A DNA stretch of 64,000 nt from Noviherbaspirillum saxi (GTDB taxonomy: Bacteria > Pseudomonadota > Gammaproteobacteria > Burkholderiales > Burkholderiaceae_D): contig NZ_QYUO01000001.1 in the NCBI RefSeq assembly GCF_003591035.1, positions 1,054,001-1,118,000 on the forward strand. The letters run 5' to 3'. The notes beneath the pieces were generated by a model. It was not told where the DNA came from, made no database searches, and saw only the letters and a list, made by a program, of their open reading frames with translations. The translations under genes and the position numbers were made by a program. Position 1 is the stretch's first letter, and each line of letters begins with the position of its first letter. Positions 17,132 through 25,422 of this stretch are shown piece by piece.

Positions 17132-20100
17132 TGAAACAAGCTGCATCGTCGCCGCGCGCCTATGAAGCCAATGGCGAGGCGGTCGGCACCGCGTCATTTA
17201 CAAGCATGGCCTGCGATCCCATGCGTTCCGTCGTGGTCGAGGCGTGCGCCGGCAGCGGCAAGACCTGGTTGTTGGTTGCGCGCATGCTGCGGCTGCTGCT
17301 GGCCGGCGCCGAGCCTGCAGAGCTGCTCGCCATCACCTTCACCCGCAAGGCCGCGCAGGAAATGCGCGAACGTCTGATGCAATTGCTGCACGACCTCGCT
17401 TTGCATCCGGCGGATGCCGTGTCGGTATTGCTGCTGGAACGCGGCGTTTCCGAACACGACCTGCCGCGCCTGCTGCCCATGGCGCGCGGTCTGTACGAGC
17501 GCGTCCTTGCCAGCCCGCACAGTCTGTCGATCGATACCTTCCATAGCTGGTTCGCAAGGCTGGTACAGATCGCGCCATTGTCTTCCGGCGTGCCGCACGG
17601 TTACACACTGACTGAATCGACGGGCGAACTGATGCGCAGCGCCTACAGTCGATTCATGCAGGCGCTGACCGACGAAGAAAACGAGCATATCAAGTCGGCA
17701 TTGATGCAGTTGTACCAGATGGTCGGCGACTGGAATGCAAGACGCCTGCTGGATGCATTTGTCGACAAACGTGCCGAATGGTGGGCCTCTACGCAGCAAT
17801 CGGAGGAAGCGCCGATCGAGTGGCTGCGCGACCTATGCGGCGGAGACGGCATCAGCGATGCGCGCCTGAGCGTGTGGGAAGACGACAAGCTTCGTGCACG
17901 ACTGCTGAATGTTTCCTGGCTACTGGGGCAGGGCGCCAAACGCAACCAGGAACGCGCGGTGGCCATTGAAAGCGCGCTCACGGCCGGCGCCTCCATCGAA
18001 GGCTTTGAACAATTGCTCATGCAGTTCTGCGACGACAAGGGCAATCCGCGCGGAAATGACCATCGGCGCGGCAAGCTGCTGACGGCCCTGGAAGCGCATA
18101 TCGGTCCGGATGGCTGCAATGTGTTCGAAGAAGAATTCGCGGCGCTGGCCGAGACCTTTCTGCAATTGCAGCGGCGTAGCTGCGAACGGCAGGTACTGGC
18201 ATTGAACGAGGCACTCTTCATCGTCGGTCCGGCGTATCTGGAACACTATCAGGCCGCCAAGGCGGAACAGCGGGTATTCGACTTTAGCGATCTCGAGTGG
18301 CAGGCCTATCGCCTGCTGACCGACAATGATCACGCCGCCTATCTGCAGAGCCGCCTCGATGCGCGTTACCGGCATATCCTGCTCGATGAATTCCAGGATA
18401 CCAACCCGCTGCAATGGAGTATCGTGCAGGCATGGTTGAACGCCTATGGCGACGATGAGCAAAAACCGAGCGTCTTCGTGGTGGGCGATCCCAAGCAATC
18501 GATCTACCGCTTTCGGCGCGCCGAACCGCGTGTCTTTACCGCCGCGCGCGACATGCTGGCAACGCAAGGCGCCAGCGTGCTGCGCACCAATCAGACCCGC
18601 CGCAATGCGGCGGTCATCGTCGATGTGCTGAACACCGGCTTTATCGGCAACCCGATCTATGCGCCGCAGACCACGCTCGGCGCGGAAGGCGGCACGGTCT
18701 GGCGCTTGCCGCTCATTCGCAACGAAGCGGAAGCGCCGGTCGCGGCCGGCGGCTTCACCTTGCGCGATCCCTTGACCGAGGCCCGCGAAGAGGAAGAAGA
18801 CGCCCGTCGCGTCGATGAGGGAAGCGCGGTCGCACGCGCCATTCAGGCTGCCATGGCTGAACTTGCCGCGTCGCAGGAACGTCCGGCGAAATGGTCTGAC
18901 GTGATGTTGCTGGTGAAGAAGCGCAGCTACCTGAGCGCGTATGAAAGCGCCTTGCGCGCCGCCGGTATTCCCTTCGTATCCGACAAGCGCGGAGGCTTGC
19001 TTGAATCGCTGGAAGTGGCCGATCTGATCGCGCTGCTGAGTTTCCTGATCACGCCGGGCGACAACCGTGCGATTGCCCACGTACTCAAGTCGCCGATTTT
19101 CAGCGCGTCGGACGATGACCTGATCGTACTGGCACAGCGACCTGAACCCACATGGTGGAGAAGATTGCTGGCTGCCGCGCCGACCGCGTCACAGGCCTTG
19201 CAACGCGCGGTCCTGCTGCTGGAACAATGGCTGGCCGCGGCGCCACGCCTGCCTGTGCATGACTTGCTGGACCTGATTGCGCACCAGGGCGAACTGATCG
19301 CACGCTATGCGCAGGCGGCACCGCCCATCGTGCGCGCGCAAGTACTCGGCAACATCGATGCCTTCATCGAACTTGCATTGAATCTGGACGCCGGCCGCTA
19401 TCCCAGCCTGCCGAAATTTATCGAAGCGGTACGGTTGCTGCGCCGGGGCGCGGAAAACGAAGCGCCCGACGAGGCCTCGGTCGACAGCGCGGTCGACGCA
19501 GTGCGTATTCTGACCATCCATAGCGCAAAGGGACTCGAAGCACCGATCGTTGTGCTGGTGGATGCCAACCATAGCGAACCGGCGCGCGACGATGCCGGTA
19601 TTCTGTGCGACTGGCCTCAGCATGCGAATGCGCCGACGCACTTTTCCTGTTTCGGACGCAAGGCCGAACGCGGCGCCGCGCGCGATCCATTGTTCGCAGC
19701 CGAAGAAACTTTCAAACAGCAGGAAGACTGGAACCTGTTATATGTCGCGGCGACGCGCGCAAAGCAGATTCTGATCGTCAGCGGTGTCGCCGGAACTAGA
19801 GGCGCCCTGGATGACGGCTGTTATGAAGGCAGCTGGTACCACCGCCTGCAGGCGGTACCCGAGGTGGTGCCGGAGGTCACGGGTTCCGTGCGTGCACAGG
19901 CCGCATCGATGGAAACGGAATTCCTGCTTGCGCTCTTCGAGCCGCCGACGCTTCCCGGCGCATCGCGTCCTCCGCAGCAGTTCAGCAATCAAGCGATCGA
20001 GGAGGGGCTTGCGCTGCATGCCTTGCTGGAGCGGATGACGAGCGGACGCGACTGGCCACTGAGTCTGCCGGATACCCGCCAGCTTGCCCGCTGGCTGCGC

Positions 20101-20442
20101 TGCACCCCGGCGATCGCCGCAATCGTCCGCGACCAGGCCAAATGCATACTCTCGCATCCGGCGCTCGAACGGTTCTTCAATCCCGCGCATTTCCATGCCG
20201 CGTACAACGAACTGGAAATCATCACTTCTGACCAAGTCATGCGCTTCGACCGCGCGGTAATCAGCAGTGATGAAGTGTGGATCCTCGACTACAAACGCGA
20301 CTTGCTGGATGCCGAACGCGCGGGATACCAGGGCCAGCTGGAGCGGTACCGAAGGGCGGCGGAAGAGGTTTTTCCCGGCAAGGTGCTCAGGGCGGCATTG
20401 ATTACCGCCGATGGGCAGTTATGGGATATCGAGGAATTGTAG
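17131..20442 (+). CDS. addA: AddA-like UvrD-family helicase/nuclease subunit
   Basis: A 1103-residue SF1A helicase-nuclease. Walker A is AGSGKT (residues 40-45), followed by motif Ia (LAITFTRKAAQEMRERL). Motif II is LLDEFQDTNP (Asp419-Glu420), and motif III/IV regions include VVGDPKQSIYRFRRAEP. Motif V/VI regions include ILTIHSAKGLEAPIVVL and LLYVAATRAKQ. The C-terminus carries a second PD-(D/E)XK nuclease (VWILDYKRD, Asp1053 and Lys1055). The start is taken at 17131, inside the addB stop; an ATG 7 codons upstream is possible. The pair forms a two-gene operon with no other genes between it and the upstream MITE. Confidence 0.88.
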   Translation: MKQAASSPRAYEANGEAVGTASFTSMACDPMRSVVVEACAGSGKTWLLVARMLRLLLAGAEPAELLAITFTRKAAQEMRERLMQLLHDLALHPADAVSVLLLERGVSEHDLPRLLPMARGLYERVLASPHSLSIDTFHSWFARLVQIAPLSSGVPHGYTLTESTGELMRSAYSRFMQALTDEENEHIKSALMQLYQMVGDWNARRLLDAFVDKRAEWWASTQQSEEAPIEWLRDLCGGDGISDARLSVWEDDKLRARLLNVSWLLGQGAKRNQERAVAIESALTAGASIEGFEQLLMQFCDDKGNPRGNDHRRGKLLTALEAHIGPDGCNVFEEEFAALAETFLQLQRRSCERQVLALNEALFIVGPAYLEHYQAAKAEQRVFDFSDLEWQAYRLLTDNDHAAYLQSRLDARYRHILLDEFQDTNPLQWSIVQAWLNAYGDDEQKPSVFVVGDPKQSIYRFRRAEPRVFTAARDMLATQGASVLRTNQTRRNAAVIVDVLNTGFIGNPIYAPQTTLGAEGGTVWRLPLIRNEAEAPVAAGGFTLRDPLTEAREEEEDARRVDEGSAVARAIQAAMAELAASQERPAKWSDVMLLVKKRSYLSAYESALRAAGIPFVSDKRGGLLESLEVADLIALLSFLITPGDNRAIAHVLKSPIFSASDDDLIVLAQRPEPTWWRRLLAAAPTASQALQRAVLLLEQWLAAAPRLPVHDLLDLIAHQGELIARYAQAAPPIVRAQVLGNIDAFIELALNLDAGRYPSLPKFIEAVRLLRRGAENEAPDEASVDSAVDAVRILTIHSAKGLEAPIVVLVDANHSEPARDDAGILCDWPQHANAPTHFSCFGRKAERGAARDPLFAAEETFKQQEDWNLLYVAATRAKQILIVSGVAGTRGALDDGCYEGSWYHRLQAVPEVVPEVTGSVRAQAASMETEFLLALFEPPTLPGASRPPQQFSNQAIEEGLALHALLERMTSGRDWPLSLPDTRQLARWLRCTPAIAAIVRDQAKCILSHPALERFFNPAHFHAAYNELEIITSDQVMRFDRAVISSDEVWILDYKRDLLDAERAGYQGQLERYRRAAEEVFPGKVLRAALITADGQLWDIEEL

Positions 20443-20464
20443 TCCCTGGCTACTGGAATAAAAT

Positions 20465-20606
20465 TCAGCCGTCGCGCCGTAGTCGCTGGCGCAGCGTTGC
20501 GCCGATGTCATCAAGCGGAAGAATAAGGTCAGCAGCGTCGAGGTCCGCCGCGGCGCGTGGCATGCCATACACCGCGCTGCTCGCCATACACCGCGCTGCT
20601 CGCCTC
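20465..20606 (-). pseudogene. C-terminal remnant of a CheB-like chemotaxis methylesterase
   Basis: On the minus strand, the last ~45 codons before a stop read SSAVYGMPRAAADLDAADLI followed by LPLDDIGATLRQRLRR. This is the characteristic C-terminal segment of CheB methylesterase (E-A-S-x-V-V-Y/F-G-M-P-x-x-A). Nothing upstream encodes the receiver or catalytic domains. The fragment begins inside a 19-bp perfect tandem duplication (20564-20582 and 20583-20601), which would itself disrupt the frame. It is probably the scar of a deletion; no other chemotaxis gene is in the window. Confidence 0.55.
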
Positions 20607-20719
20607 CCGAATTTAAGGTAGGAGCATAATTTTGCCGTACCCGTTCCGCAAGCATAACCTTGCCTGCCCGGCAAACTTATTGTTCCAGCGACAGATAGGG
20701 CAGAAAGGAGAAGCCGCCA

Positions 20720-20795
<76 letters not shown>

Positions 20796-20804
20796 ATCGA
20801 TTCG

Positions 20805-20833
20805 ATTGTAGGACGAGGCCGGCAGGGCGGCAA
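20805..20833 (-). promoter_or_regulatory. Promoter of tRNA-Ala
   Basis: Minus-strand TTGCCG and TACAAT separated by 17 bp, with the -10 box ending 9 bp before the tRNA 5' end. Confidence 0.55.
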
Positions 20834-20917
20834 GACAGGCTGCCGCTGTCTTTAAAGAGACGACCCAAGTATTTGAATCTATTGACGGAAATTCCTTTGC
20901 CCCACTATAGTGGCAAC

Positions 20918-21136
20918 ATGATTGCCGAATTTCATCAACTATCCGACAAAATCACCCAGCTGGCCGAACTGGCGAAATCGCTGCGGCGTGAAAATGCCGA
21001 CCTGCGTGCCAACCTGGCGTCGACGGCGGCCGAGAATGCCGATTTGTCCAGGCGTATCGAGGAAGCGTACCAGCGCGTCTCTGCGTTGCTGGAAAAGATT
21101 CCTGCGTCGGATGAAGCGAACGAGGAGCCTGCATGA
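20918..21136 (+). CDS. ZapB-like coiled-coil cell division protein (TIGR02449 type)
   Basis: A 72-residue, almost entirely helical protein: IAEFHQLSDKITQLAELAKS, then RRENADLRANL and ENADLSRRIEEAYQRVSALLEK. The leucines fall in heptads, giving a parallel coiled coil. It precedes zapA with an ATGA overlap, the usual arrangement of this small family in betaproteobacteria, so a role at the FtsZ ring together with ZapA is likely. The ATG at 20918 is chosen over an in-frame ATG 15 codons upstream because the coiled coil starts directly here. Confidence 0.8.
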   Translation: MIAEFHQLSDKITQLAELAKSLRRENADLRANLASTAAENADLSRRIEEAYQRVSALLEKIPASDEANEEPA

Positions 21137-21444
21137 TCCAGCTTGACGTCACCATCATGGGCCAGCCCTACAAGCTCGCCTGCAAGGAAGGCGAGGAAGA
21201 TGCGCTGAAGCAGGCGGTCGACTACCTGGACCGGAAAATGTGCGCGATCCGCGACGCCGGCAAGATCAAGGGGACTGACCGGATTGCGGTCATGGCTGCG
21301 CTGGGCATTTCGGCGGAATTGTTGTCGACGAAGTCATCCGAGGGGCCATTCGCCGGGATGACGCTGGCCGACGTGACGCAGAAAATTGCCGCGATGCATA
21401 CAGTTCTCGATACTGCGCTGGCGCCTCAAGAGAACCTGTTTTAG
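21133..21444 (+). CDS. zapA: Cell division protein ZapA
   Basis: A 103-residue ZapA homologue. The N-terminal beta strands (MIQLDVTIMGQPYKLACKEGEE) are followed by the conserved helix EDALKQAVDYLDRKMCAIRD. DRIAVMAALGISAELL leads into the C-terminal coiled coil. ZapA crosslinks FtsZ filaments at midcell. It overlaps the upstream coiled-coil gene by 4 nt and is followed by 6S RNA, the conserved zapA-ssrS neighbourhood. Confidence 0.93.
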   Translation: MIQLDVTIMGQPYKLACKEGEEDALKQAVDYLDRKMCAIRDAGKIKGTDRIAVMAALGISAELLSTKSSEGPFAGMTLADVTQKIAAMHTVLDTALAPQENLF

Positions 21445-21481
21445 TTCAATGGAAATATCGTCAAAATTTACTGCAAAGTCT

Positions 21482-21509
21482 TTGACATGCCGCTCGATTG
21501 CGGTACACT
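21482..21509 (+). promoter_or_regulatory. Promoter of 6S RNA
   Basis: A perfect TTGACA (21482-21487) and TACACT (21504-21509) separated by 16 bp, placing the start at about 21515-21517 just before CTCCTGCCGTG. Confidence 0.7.
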
Positions 21510-21514
21510 AAAAC

Positions 21515-21698
21515 CTCCTGCCGTGTTCGCGATTGCCATATATTCCTTGAACCATTTATGTGCATCGGTTGCGGAATTTTGTTCGATGGGCGTGAGCGTC
21601 GCTAGTCCGATGGACCCGAAATTGAACTAACTGTGACCACCTTTGAACCGTAAGGTTCGGGATGCCGGCAAAGACGGCACAGGCGGGGCTAATTCCAG
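21515..21698 (+). ncRNA. ssrS: 6S RNA
   Basis: About 184 nt between a strong promoter and a strong terminator, directly after zapA as in most Proteobacteria. The 5' part (CCTGCCGTGTTCGCGATTGCC, AT-rich ATATATTCCTTGAACC) and the 3' part (hairpin GAACCGTAAGGTTC, then GATGCCGGCAAAGACGGCACAGG) match the closing stem, large bulge and 3' hairpin expected of betaproteobacterial 6S RNA. 6S mimics an open promoter and sequesters sigma70 RNA polymerase in stationary phase. Ends are inferred from promoter and terminator; no 5-formyltetrahydrofolate cyclo-ligase gene follows, unlike in E. coli. Confidence 0.8.
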
Positions 21699-21727
21699 AG
21701 CGGCTGCATTTATGCAGCCGCTTTTTT
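21699..21727 (+). terminator. Intrinsic terminator of 6S RNA
   Basis: An 11-bp stem (21699-21709 with 21712-21722) of sequence AGCGGCTGCAT and its complement, with a minimal loop and followed by a T6 tract. Confidence 0.85.
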
Positions 21728-21834
21728 GTGCGCGTCGCATTTGTCGCTGCGTGCCGTTTTTAGAGTCGGCGGTTTTGCTGCACTGCCGGATGCGCGCATA
21801 CTGATCAATTTTCATTCAGGACAATAATCAATCC

Positions 21835-22293
21835 ATGCAGTACTGGCTGATGAAATCGGAACCGGACGAAGTCAGCATCGACGATGCGCTTGCCGCACCG
21901 GGAAAAATCGTACCTTGGGTAGGCGTGCGCAATTACCAGGCACGCAATTTCATGCGTGATGCGATGCGCGTCGGCGATGGCGTGCTGTTTTATCACTCGA
22001 GTTGCGCCGAGCCGGGCATCGCCGGCCTTGCCGAAGTAGCGAGCACCGCCTACCCCGATCCCACGCAGTTCGATTCCGGCAGCAAGTATTACGACCCCAA
22101 ATCCACACCCGACAATCCGCGCTGGATGCTGGTCGATGTACGAGCCACGCACAAGACGCGCTTGCTGTCGCTGCCGGAACTGCGCAGTTTGCCCGATCTC
22201 GCCGAGATGCAGATTCTCAAGCGTGGAAACCGCCTTTCGATCACACCGGTATCGGCTTTTGAATGGCGGTGTATCATCCAGCACATTCAATAA
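21835..22293 (+). CDS. EVE domain protein
   Basis: A 152-residue single-domain EVE protein of the thymocyte nuclear protein-1 type. The opening MQYWLMKSEPDEVSIDD, the VGVRNYQARNFMRDAMRVGD segment and HSSCAEPGIAGLAEV are the diagnostic motifs of the aromatic-cage fold that binds modified bases. Bacterial members are suspected to recognise modified DNA or RNA; the ligand is not known here. The downstream TSUP gene starts 17 nt later, suggesting cotranscription. Confidence 0.88.
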   Translation: MQYWLMKSEPDEVSIDDALAAPGKIVPWVGVRNYQARNFMRDAMRVGDGVLFYHSSCAEPGIAGLAEVASTAYPDPTQFDSGSKYYDPKSTPDNPRWMLVDVRATHKTRLLSLPELRSLPDLAEMQILKRGNRLSITPVSAFEWRCIIQHIQ

Positions 22294-22310
22294 TCTTCAG
22301 AAAGACCCGG

Positions 22311-23114
22311 ATGGATATCTCCCTCGTCGCCGGCTTGCTGGCGCTTGGAGCTGCGGTTGGTTTTGCAGCCGGCATGCTCGGCATAGGCGGCGGCATGCTG
22401 CTGGTGCCTTTCATGACCATGATCCTGACGGCCAAGCAATTCCCGCATGAGCACATCGTACACATGGCGATTGCCACATCGCTTGCCACCATCATGTTCA
22501 CTTCGATTTCATCGGTTCGTGCGCATCATGCACGCGGTGCGGTGTTGTGGAATGTGGTCAAGCTTCTCGCGCCCGGCATACTTATCGGCTCATGGATAGG
22601 ACCGTGGATAGGCGCGCAACTGAATTCGTCGGCGCTGGCCTTGTCGTTCGCGGTCTTCGTCGCGTTTTCGGCCACCCAGATGCTGCTCGATAAGAAACCA
22701 GCCGCGGCGAGGAATCTTCCGGCCGCGCCCGGCATGTTCGCAGCGGGTGGCGGAATCGGCGTGTTAGCGGGACTGGTCGGCGCAGGCGGTGGCTTCGTGT
22801 CCGTTCCTTTCATGACCTGGTGTAATGTAAAAATTCACAATGCGGTCGCAACCAGCGCCGCGCTCGGATTTCCGATCGCGCTTGCAGGCACGCTGTCGAA
22901 CGTGTATTTCGGCATGCGCGAGGCAAACCTGCCGAGCGGTTCGCTCGGCTTCATCTATCTTCCCGCACTGCTGGTCATTGCCCTTGCGAGCGTGATGACT
23001 GCGCCGCTGGGGGCGCGAACCGCGCACAAGCTGCCGGTCAAGACATTGAAAAAAGTGTTCGCCGTCATGCTGTACTCGCTTGCCGGGTACATGCTCTACA
23101 AGTCATTCAATTGA
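22311..23114 (+). CDS. TSUP family (TauE/SafE, DUF81) membrane exporter
   Basis: A 267-residue polytopic protein with about eight helices and two symmetric halves. Each half carries a glycine-rich signature (GFAAGMLGIGGGMLLVPFM and LAGLVGAGGGFVSVPFMTW), the hallmark of TSUP anion exporters. Members move sulfite, sulfoacetate or related organosulfur anions; the substrate is unknown here. An upstream in-frame ATG would overlap the EVE gene, but the ATG at 22311 begins the first helix directly and is preferred. It converges on matB with only 13 bp between stops. Confidence 0.88.
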   Translation: MDISLVAGLLALGAAVGFAAGMLGIGGGMLLVPFMTMILTAKQFPHEHIVHMAIATSLATIMFTSISSVRAHHARGAVLWNVVKLLAPGILIGSWIGPWIGAQLNSSALALSFAVFVAFSATQMLLDKKPAAARNLPAAPGMFAAGGGIGVLAGLVGAGGGFVSVPFMTWCNVKIHNAVATSAALGFPIALAGTLSNVYFGMREANLPSGSLGFIYLPALLVIALASVMTAPLGARTAHKLPVKTLKKVFAVMLYSLAGYMLYKSFN

Positions 23115-23127
23115 TGTCTGCGGACGG

Positions 23128-24639
23128 CTATGGATGCCCCTTGAACTGATCGCGTAATACGTTCTTCTGTACCTTGCCCATCGTATTGCGCGGCAGGTCG
23201 TGTACGAAGAAAACCCGTTTCGGCACCTTGAAGTTGGCGATCCGAGACTTGAGATAGGCAATGACATCGTGTTCGTCCAATGCGGTGTCGGTCTTGGTCA
23301 CCACGACGGCGATCACGGCCTCGCCAAACTCCGGATGGGGCAGGCCGATCACCGCGGATTCGACGACTTCATCCATCTCGTCGACAAACGATTCGATTTC
23401 CTTCGGATAAACGTTATAGCCGCCGGAAATGATCAGGTCCTTGCTGCGGCCGACGATGCTTAAATAGCCCCGTGCGTCGAAGCGACCTACATCCCCGGTC
23501 TTGAAATAGCCGTCCGGCGTGAATTCTTCCGCAGTCTTTTCCGGCATGCGCCAGTAGCCCTTGAACACATTCGACCCCTTGACCTGAATGTCCCCGATCT
23601 CGTCCATCGCGCAAGCCATGCTGTCGCCATTGACGACCCGTATCGACACGCCCGGTAGCGGCAAACCGACCGTGCCGCCGATGCGGTCGCCATCGTAGGG
23701 ATTGGAGACCAGCATCGTGGTTTCGCTCATGCCATAGCGTTCGAGGATGGTGTGCCCGGTGCGTTCGGCAAAGCTGTTGAAGGTATCGGTCAGCAACGGC
23801 GCGGAACCGGATATGAACAGACGCATGTTCGCGCACAGGGCACGGTCGAATGCAGGCGCGGCCAGCAAGCGCACATAGTAGGTGGGCACACCCATGAATA
23901 CCGTTGCGCGCGGCAGGGAGCGAAGCACTTCCGCAGTTCCGAAGCGCGGCAAAAAGATCATCTTGCTGCCGTTGAGCAGGGCGCCATGAGATGCGACGAA
24001 CAAGCCATGCACGTGAAACAGAGGCAGGGCATGAAGCAGCACGTCGCCTGGTTGCCAGCGCCAGTATTCGTGCAGCACCAGGGCGTTCGACGCGAGATTG
24101 TCATGCGTGAGCATCGCGCCTTTGCTGCGTCCGGTGGTGCCCGAGGTGTACAGGATTGCCGCAAGATCGTCGGGATTGCGTTCGATTGTCTCGAAACTAT
24201 TGGATTGCAAGGCCGCGCGTGTGAGCAGGGAACCGGTACGGTCGTCGCCTAGCGTGAAAACATGCTTTGCGTGGCTGGAAAAGGCGATTTGCGATACCCA
24301 GCCGAAATTCTGCGGCGAGCAGATCACTACTGAAGGCTCGGCATTCTCGATGAAATAGGCAACTTCGGCAGCACGATATGCGGTATTGAGCGGCAGATAC
24401 ACATAACCGGCGCGCAGCGTGGCGAGATAAAGAATCAGCGCTTCGGGCGACTTTTCGACCTGGGCCGCGATACGCGCGTCTTCCGGCAGGCCCAGGCCGG
24501 CAAGCAAATTGGCCATTTTGGCGCTGGCCCGATCGATATCGTTCCAGCTGTAGTAAAGACCGTCATGCGTCTCGATGCAGCATGCCGTCATGTCGCTCGG
24601 GAAATGGGCCTGGAACAGAGCGTACAGGTTTGCGTTCAT
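23128..24639 (-). CDS. matB: Malonyl-CoA synthetase-type AMP-forming ligase (MatB)
   Basis: A 503-residue adenylate-forming enzyme. The P-loop of the family is AAILYTSGTTGRSKGAML, followed by the YGMSET adenine motif. GYFKTGDVGRFDARGYLSIVGR covers the hinge, and the catalytic lysine lies near PRNTMGKVQKNVLRD. Overall pattern (MNANLYALFQAHFP start, LPLFHVHGL) fits malonyl-CoA synthetase, which makes malonyl-CoA from malonate, CoA and ATP; a methylmalonate or other short acyl substrate is possible. AGAGGA precedes the start and lies within the end of the upstream hydratase gene, 4 nt away. No malonyl-CoA decarboxylase is adjacent. Confidence 0.8.
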   Translation of the reverse strand: MNANLYALFQAHFPSDMTACCIETHDGLYYSWNDIDRASAKMANLLAGLGLPEDARIAAQVEKSPEALILYLATLRAGYVYLPLNTAYRAAEVAYFIENAEPSVVICSPQNFGWVSQIAFSSHAKHVFTLGDDRTGSLLTRAALQSNSFETIERNPDDLAAILYTSGTTGRSKGAMLTHDNLASNALVLHEYWRWQPGDVLLHALPLFHVHGLFVASHGALLNGSKMIFLPRFGTAEVLRSLPRATVFMGVPTYYVRLLAAPAFDRALCANMRLFISGSAPLLTDTFNSFAERTGHTILERYGMSETTMLVSNPYDGDRIGGTVGLPLPGVSIRVVNGDSMACAMDEIGDIQVKGSNVFKGYWRMPEKTAEEFTPDGYFKTGDVGRFDARGYLSIVGRSKDLIISGGYNVYPKEIESFVDEMDEVVESAVIGLPHPEFGEAVIAVVVTKTDTALDEHDVIAYLKSRIANFKVPKRVFFVHDLPRNTMGKVQKNVLRDQFKGHP

Positions 24640-24643
24640 TGTT

Positions 24644-25417
24644 TCATTTTCCTCTGAATACGGGTCTGCGCTTGGCGAGAAAGCTGTCCACGCCTTCACG
24701 GTAATCTTCCGATTCAAGCAGCGCAAAAGTATCCAGCAGTTCCTTGTCGTCCATGGGTGCAGCCGCCACGGAAAGACGCCGCGCCAGCTTTTTGTTCATG
24801 CGGGCCGCAAGCGGTGCACCTGCGGCAATACGCTGCGCCGCCTCATGCGCAGCGAGCGCGGGCTCGTCGGCAATGCGGGTAAGGAGCCCCTTTTCCTTTG
24901 CCTCGGTTGCGCCGAATACGCGGCCTTCGAGCAGGATTTCCAGGGCGGTGGCTTTGCCGACCAGCGCAAGAAAATGCTGCATCTCGCGTGGAGCCAGCGA
25001 AAAGCCGAGCCGGTTGATGGGAATGCCGAACCGCGCATCAGGCGCAGCGATCCTCAGGTCGCAGGCACTGGCGATTTCCAGGCCGCCGCCGACACAAACG
25101 CCTTCAATGGCTGCAATCGTCGGGTGGATGCAGCTTACGATGGCGTCCAGCGCCTTGGCAATTGCCTCTTCATGATAGTAAATGCCTTGCTGTACCGAAT
25201 TGCGGACCTGGCGGAATTCTTCCACATCGGCGCCTGCGGCGAACTGATGATTTTCTCCCTGCACAATGATGCAACGCAGGCTCTCGTCGGCCGAGAGTTC
25301 CGTAAAAACCTGTTGCAGGGCCAGCCACATCGATAAGCTAAGCGCGTTCAGCTTTTCCGGGTTCGACAATGTGACGGTTGCGATGAGGTCCTGTCGATGG
25401 ACGCGTATTTCTCCCAT
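24644..25417 (-). CDS. Enoyl-CoA hydratase/isomerase family protein
   Basis: A 257-residue crotonase-fold protein. The oxyanion-hole segment FAAGADVEEFRQ and the family signature IAAIEGVCVGGGLEIASACDLRIA are intact; the canonical catalytic Glu positions near GFSLAPREMQHF are partly unusual. Its substrate is not evident. The start at 25417 was chosen because the frame upstream lies over lgt; the lgt stop is 5 nt before it. It is followed 4 nt later by matB, so the two are probably translated together and may act in acyl-CoA catabolism. Confidence 0.85.
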   Translation of the reverse strand: MGEIRVHRQDLIATVTLSNPEKLNALSLSMWLALQQVFTELSADESLRCIIVQGENHQFAAGADVEEFRQVRNSVQQGIYYHEEAIAKALDAIVSCIHPTIAAIEGVCVGGGLEIASACDLRIAAPDARFGIPINRLGFSLAPREMQHFLALVGKATALEILLEGRVFGATEAKEKGLLTRIADEPALAAHEAAQRIAAGAPLAARMNKKLARRLSVAAAPMDDKELLDTFALLESEDYREGVDSFLAKRRPVFRGK

Positions 25418-25422
25418 GCTGC

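Noticed and set aside
20564..20601. 19-bp direct repeat as a possible CRISPR or attachment site
   Set aside because: Two abutting copies without a spacer; this is a simple tandem duplication within a pseudogene.
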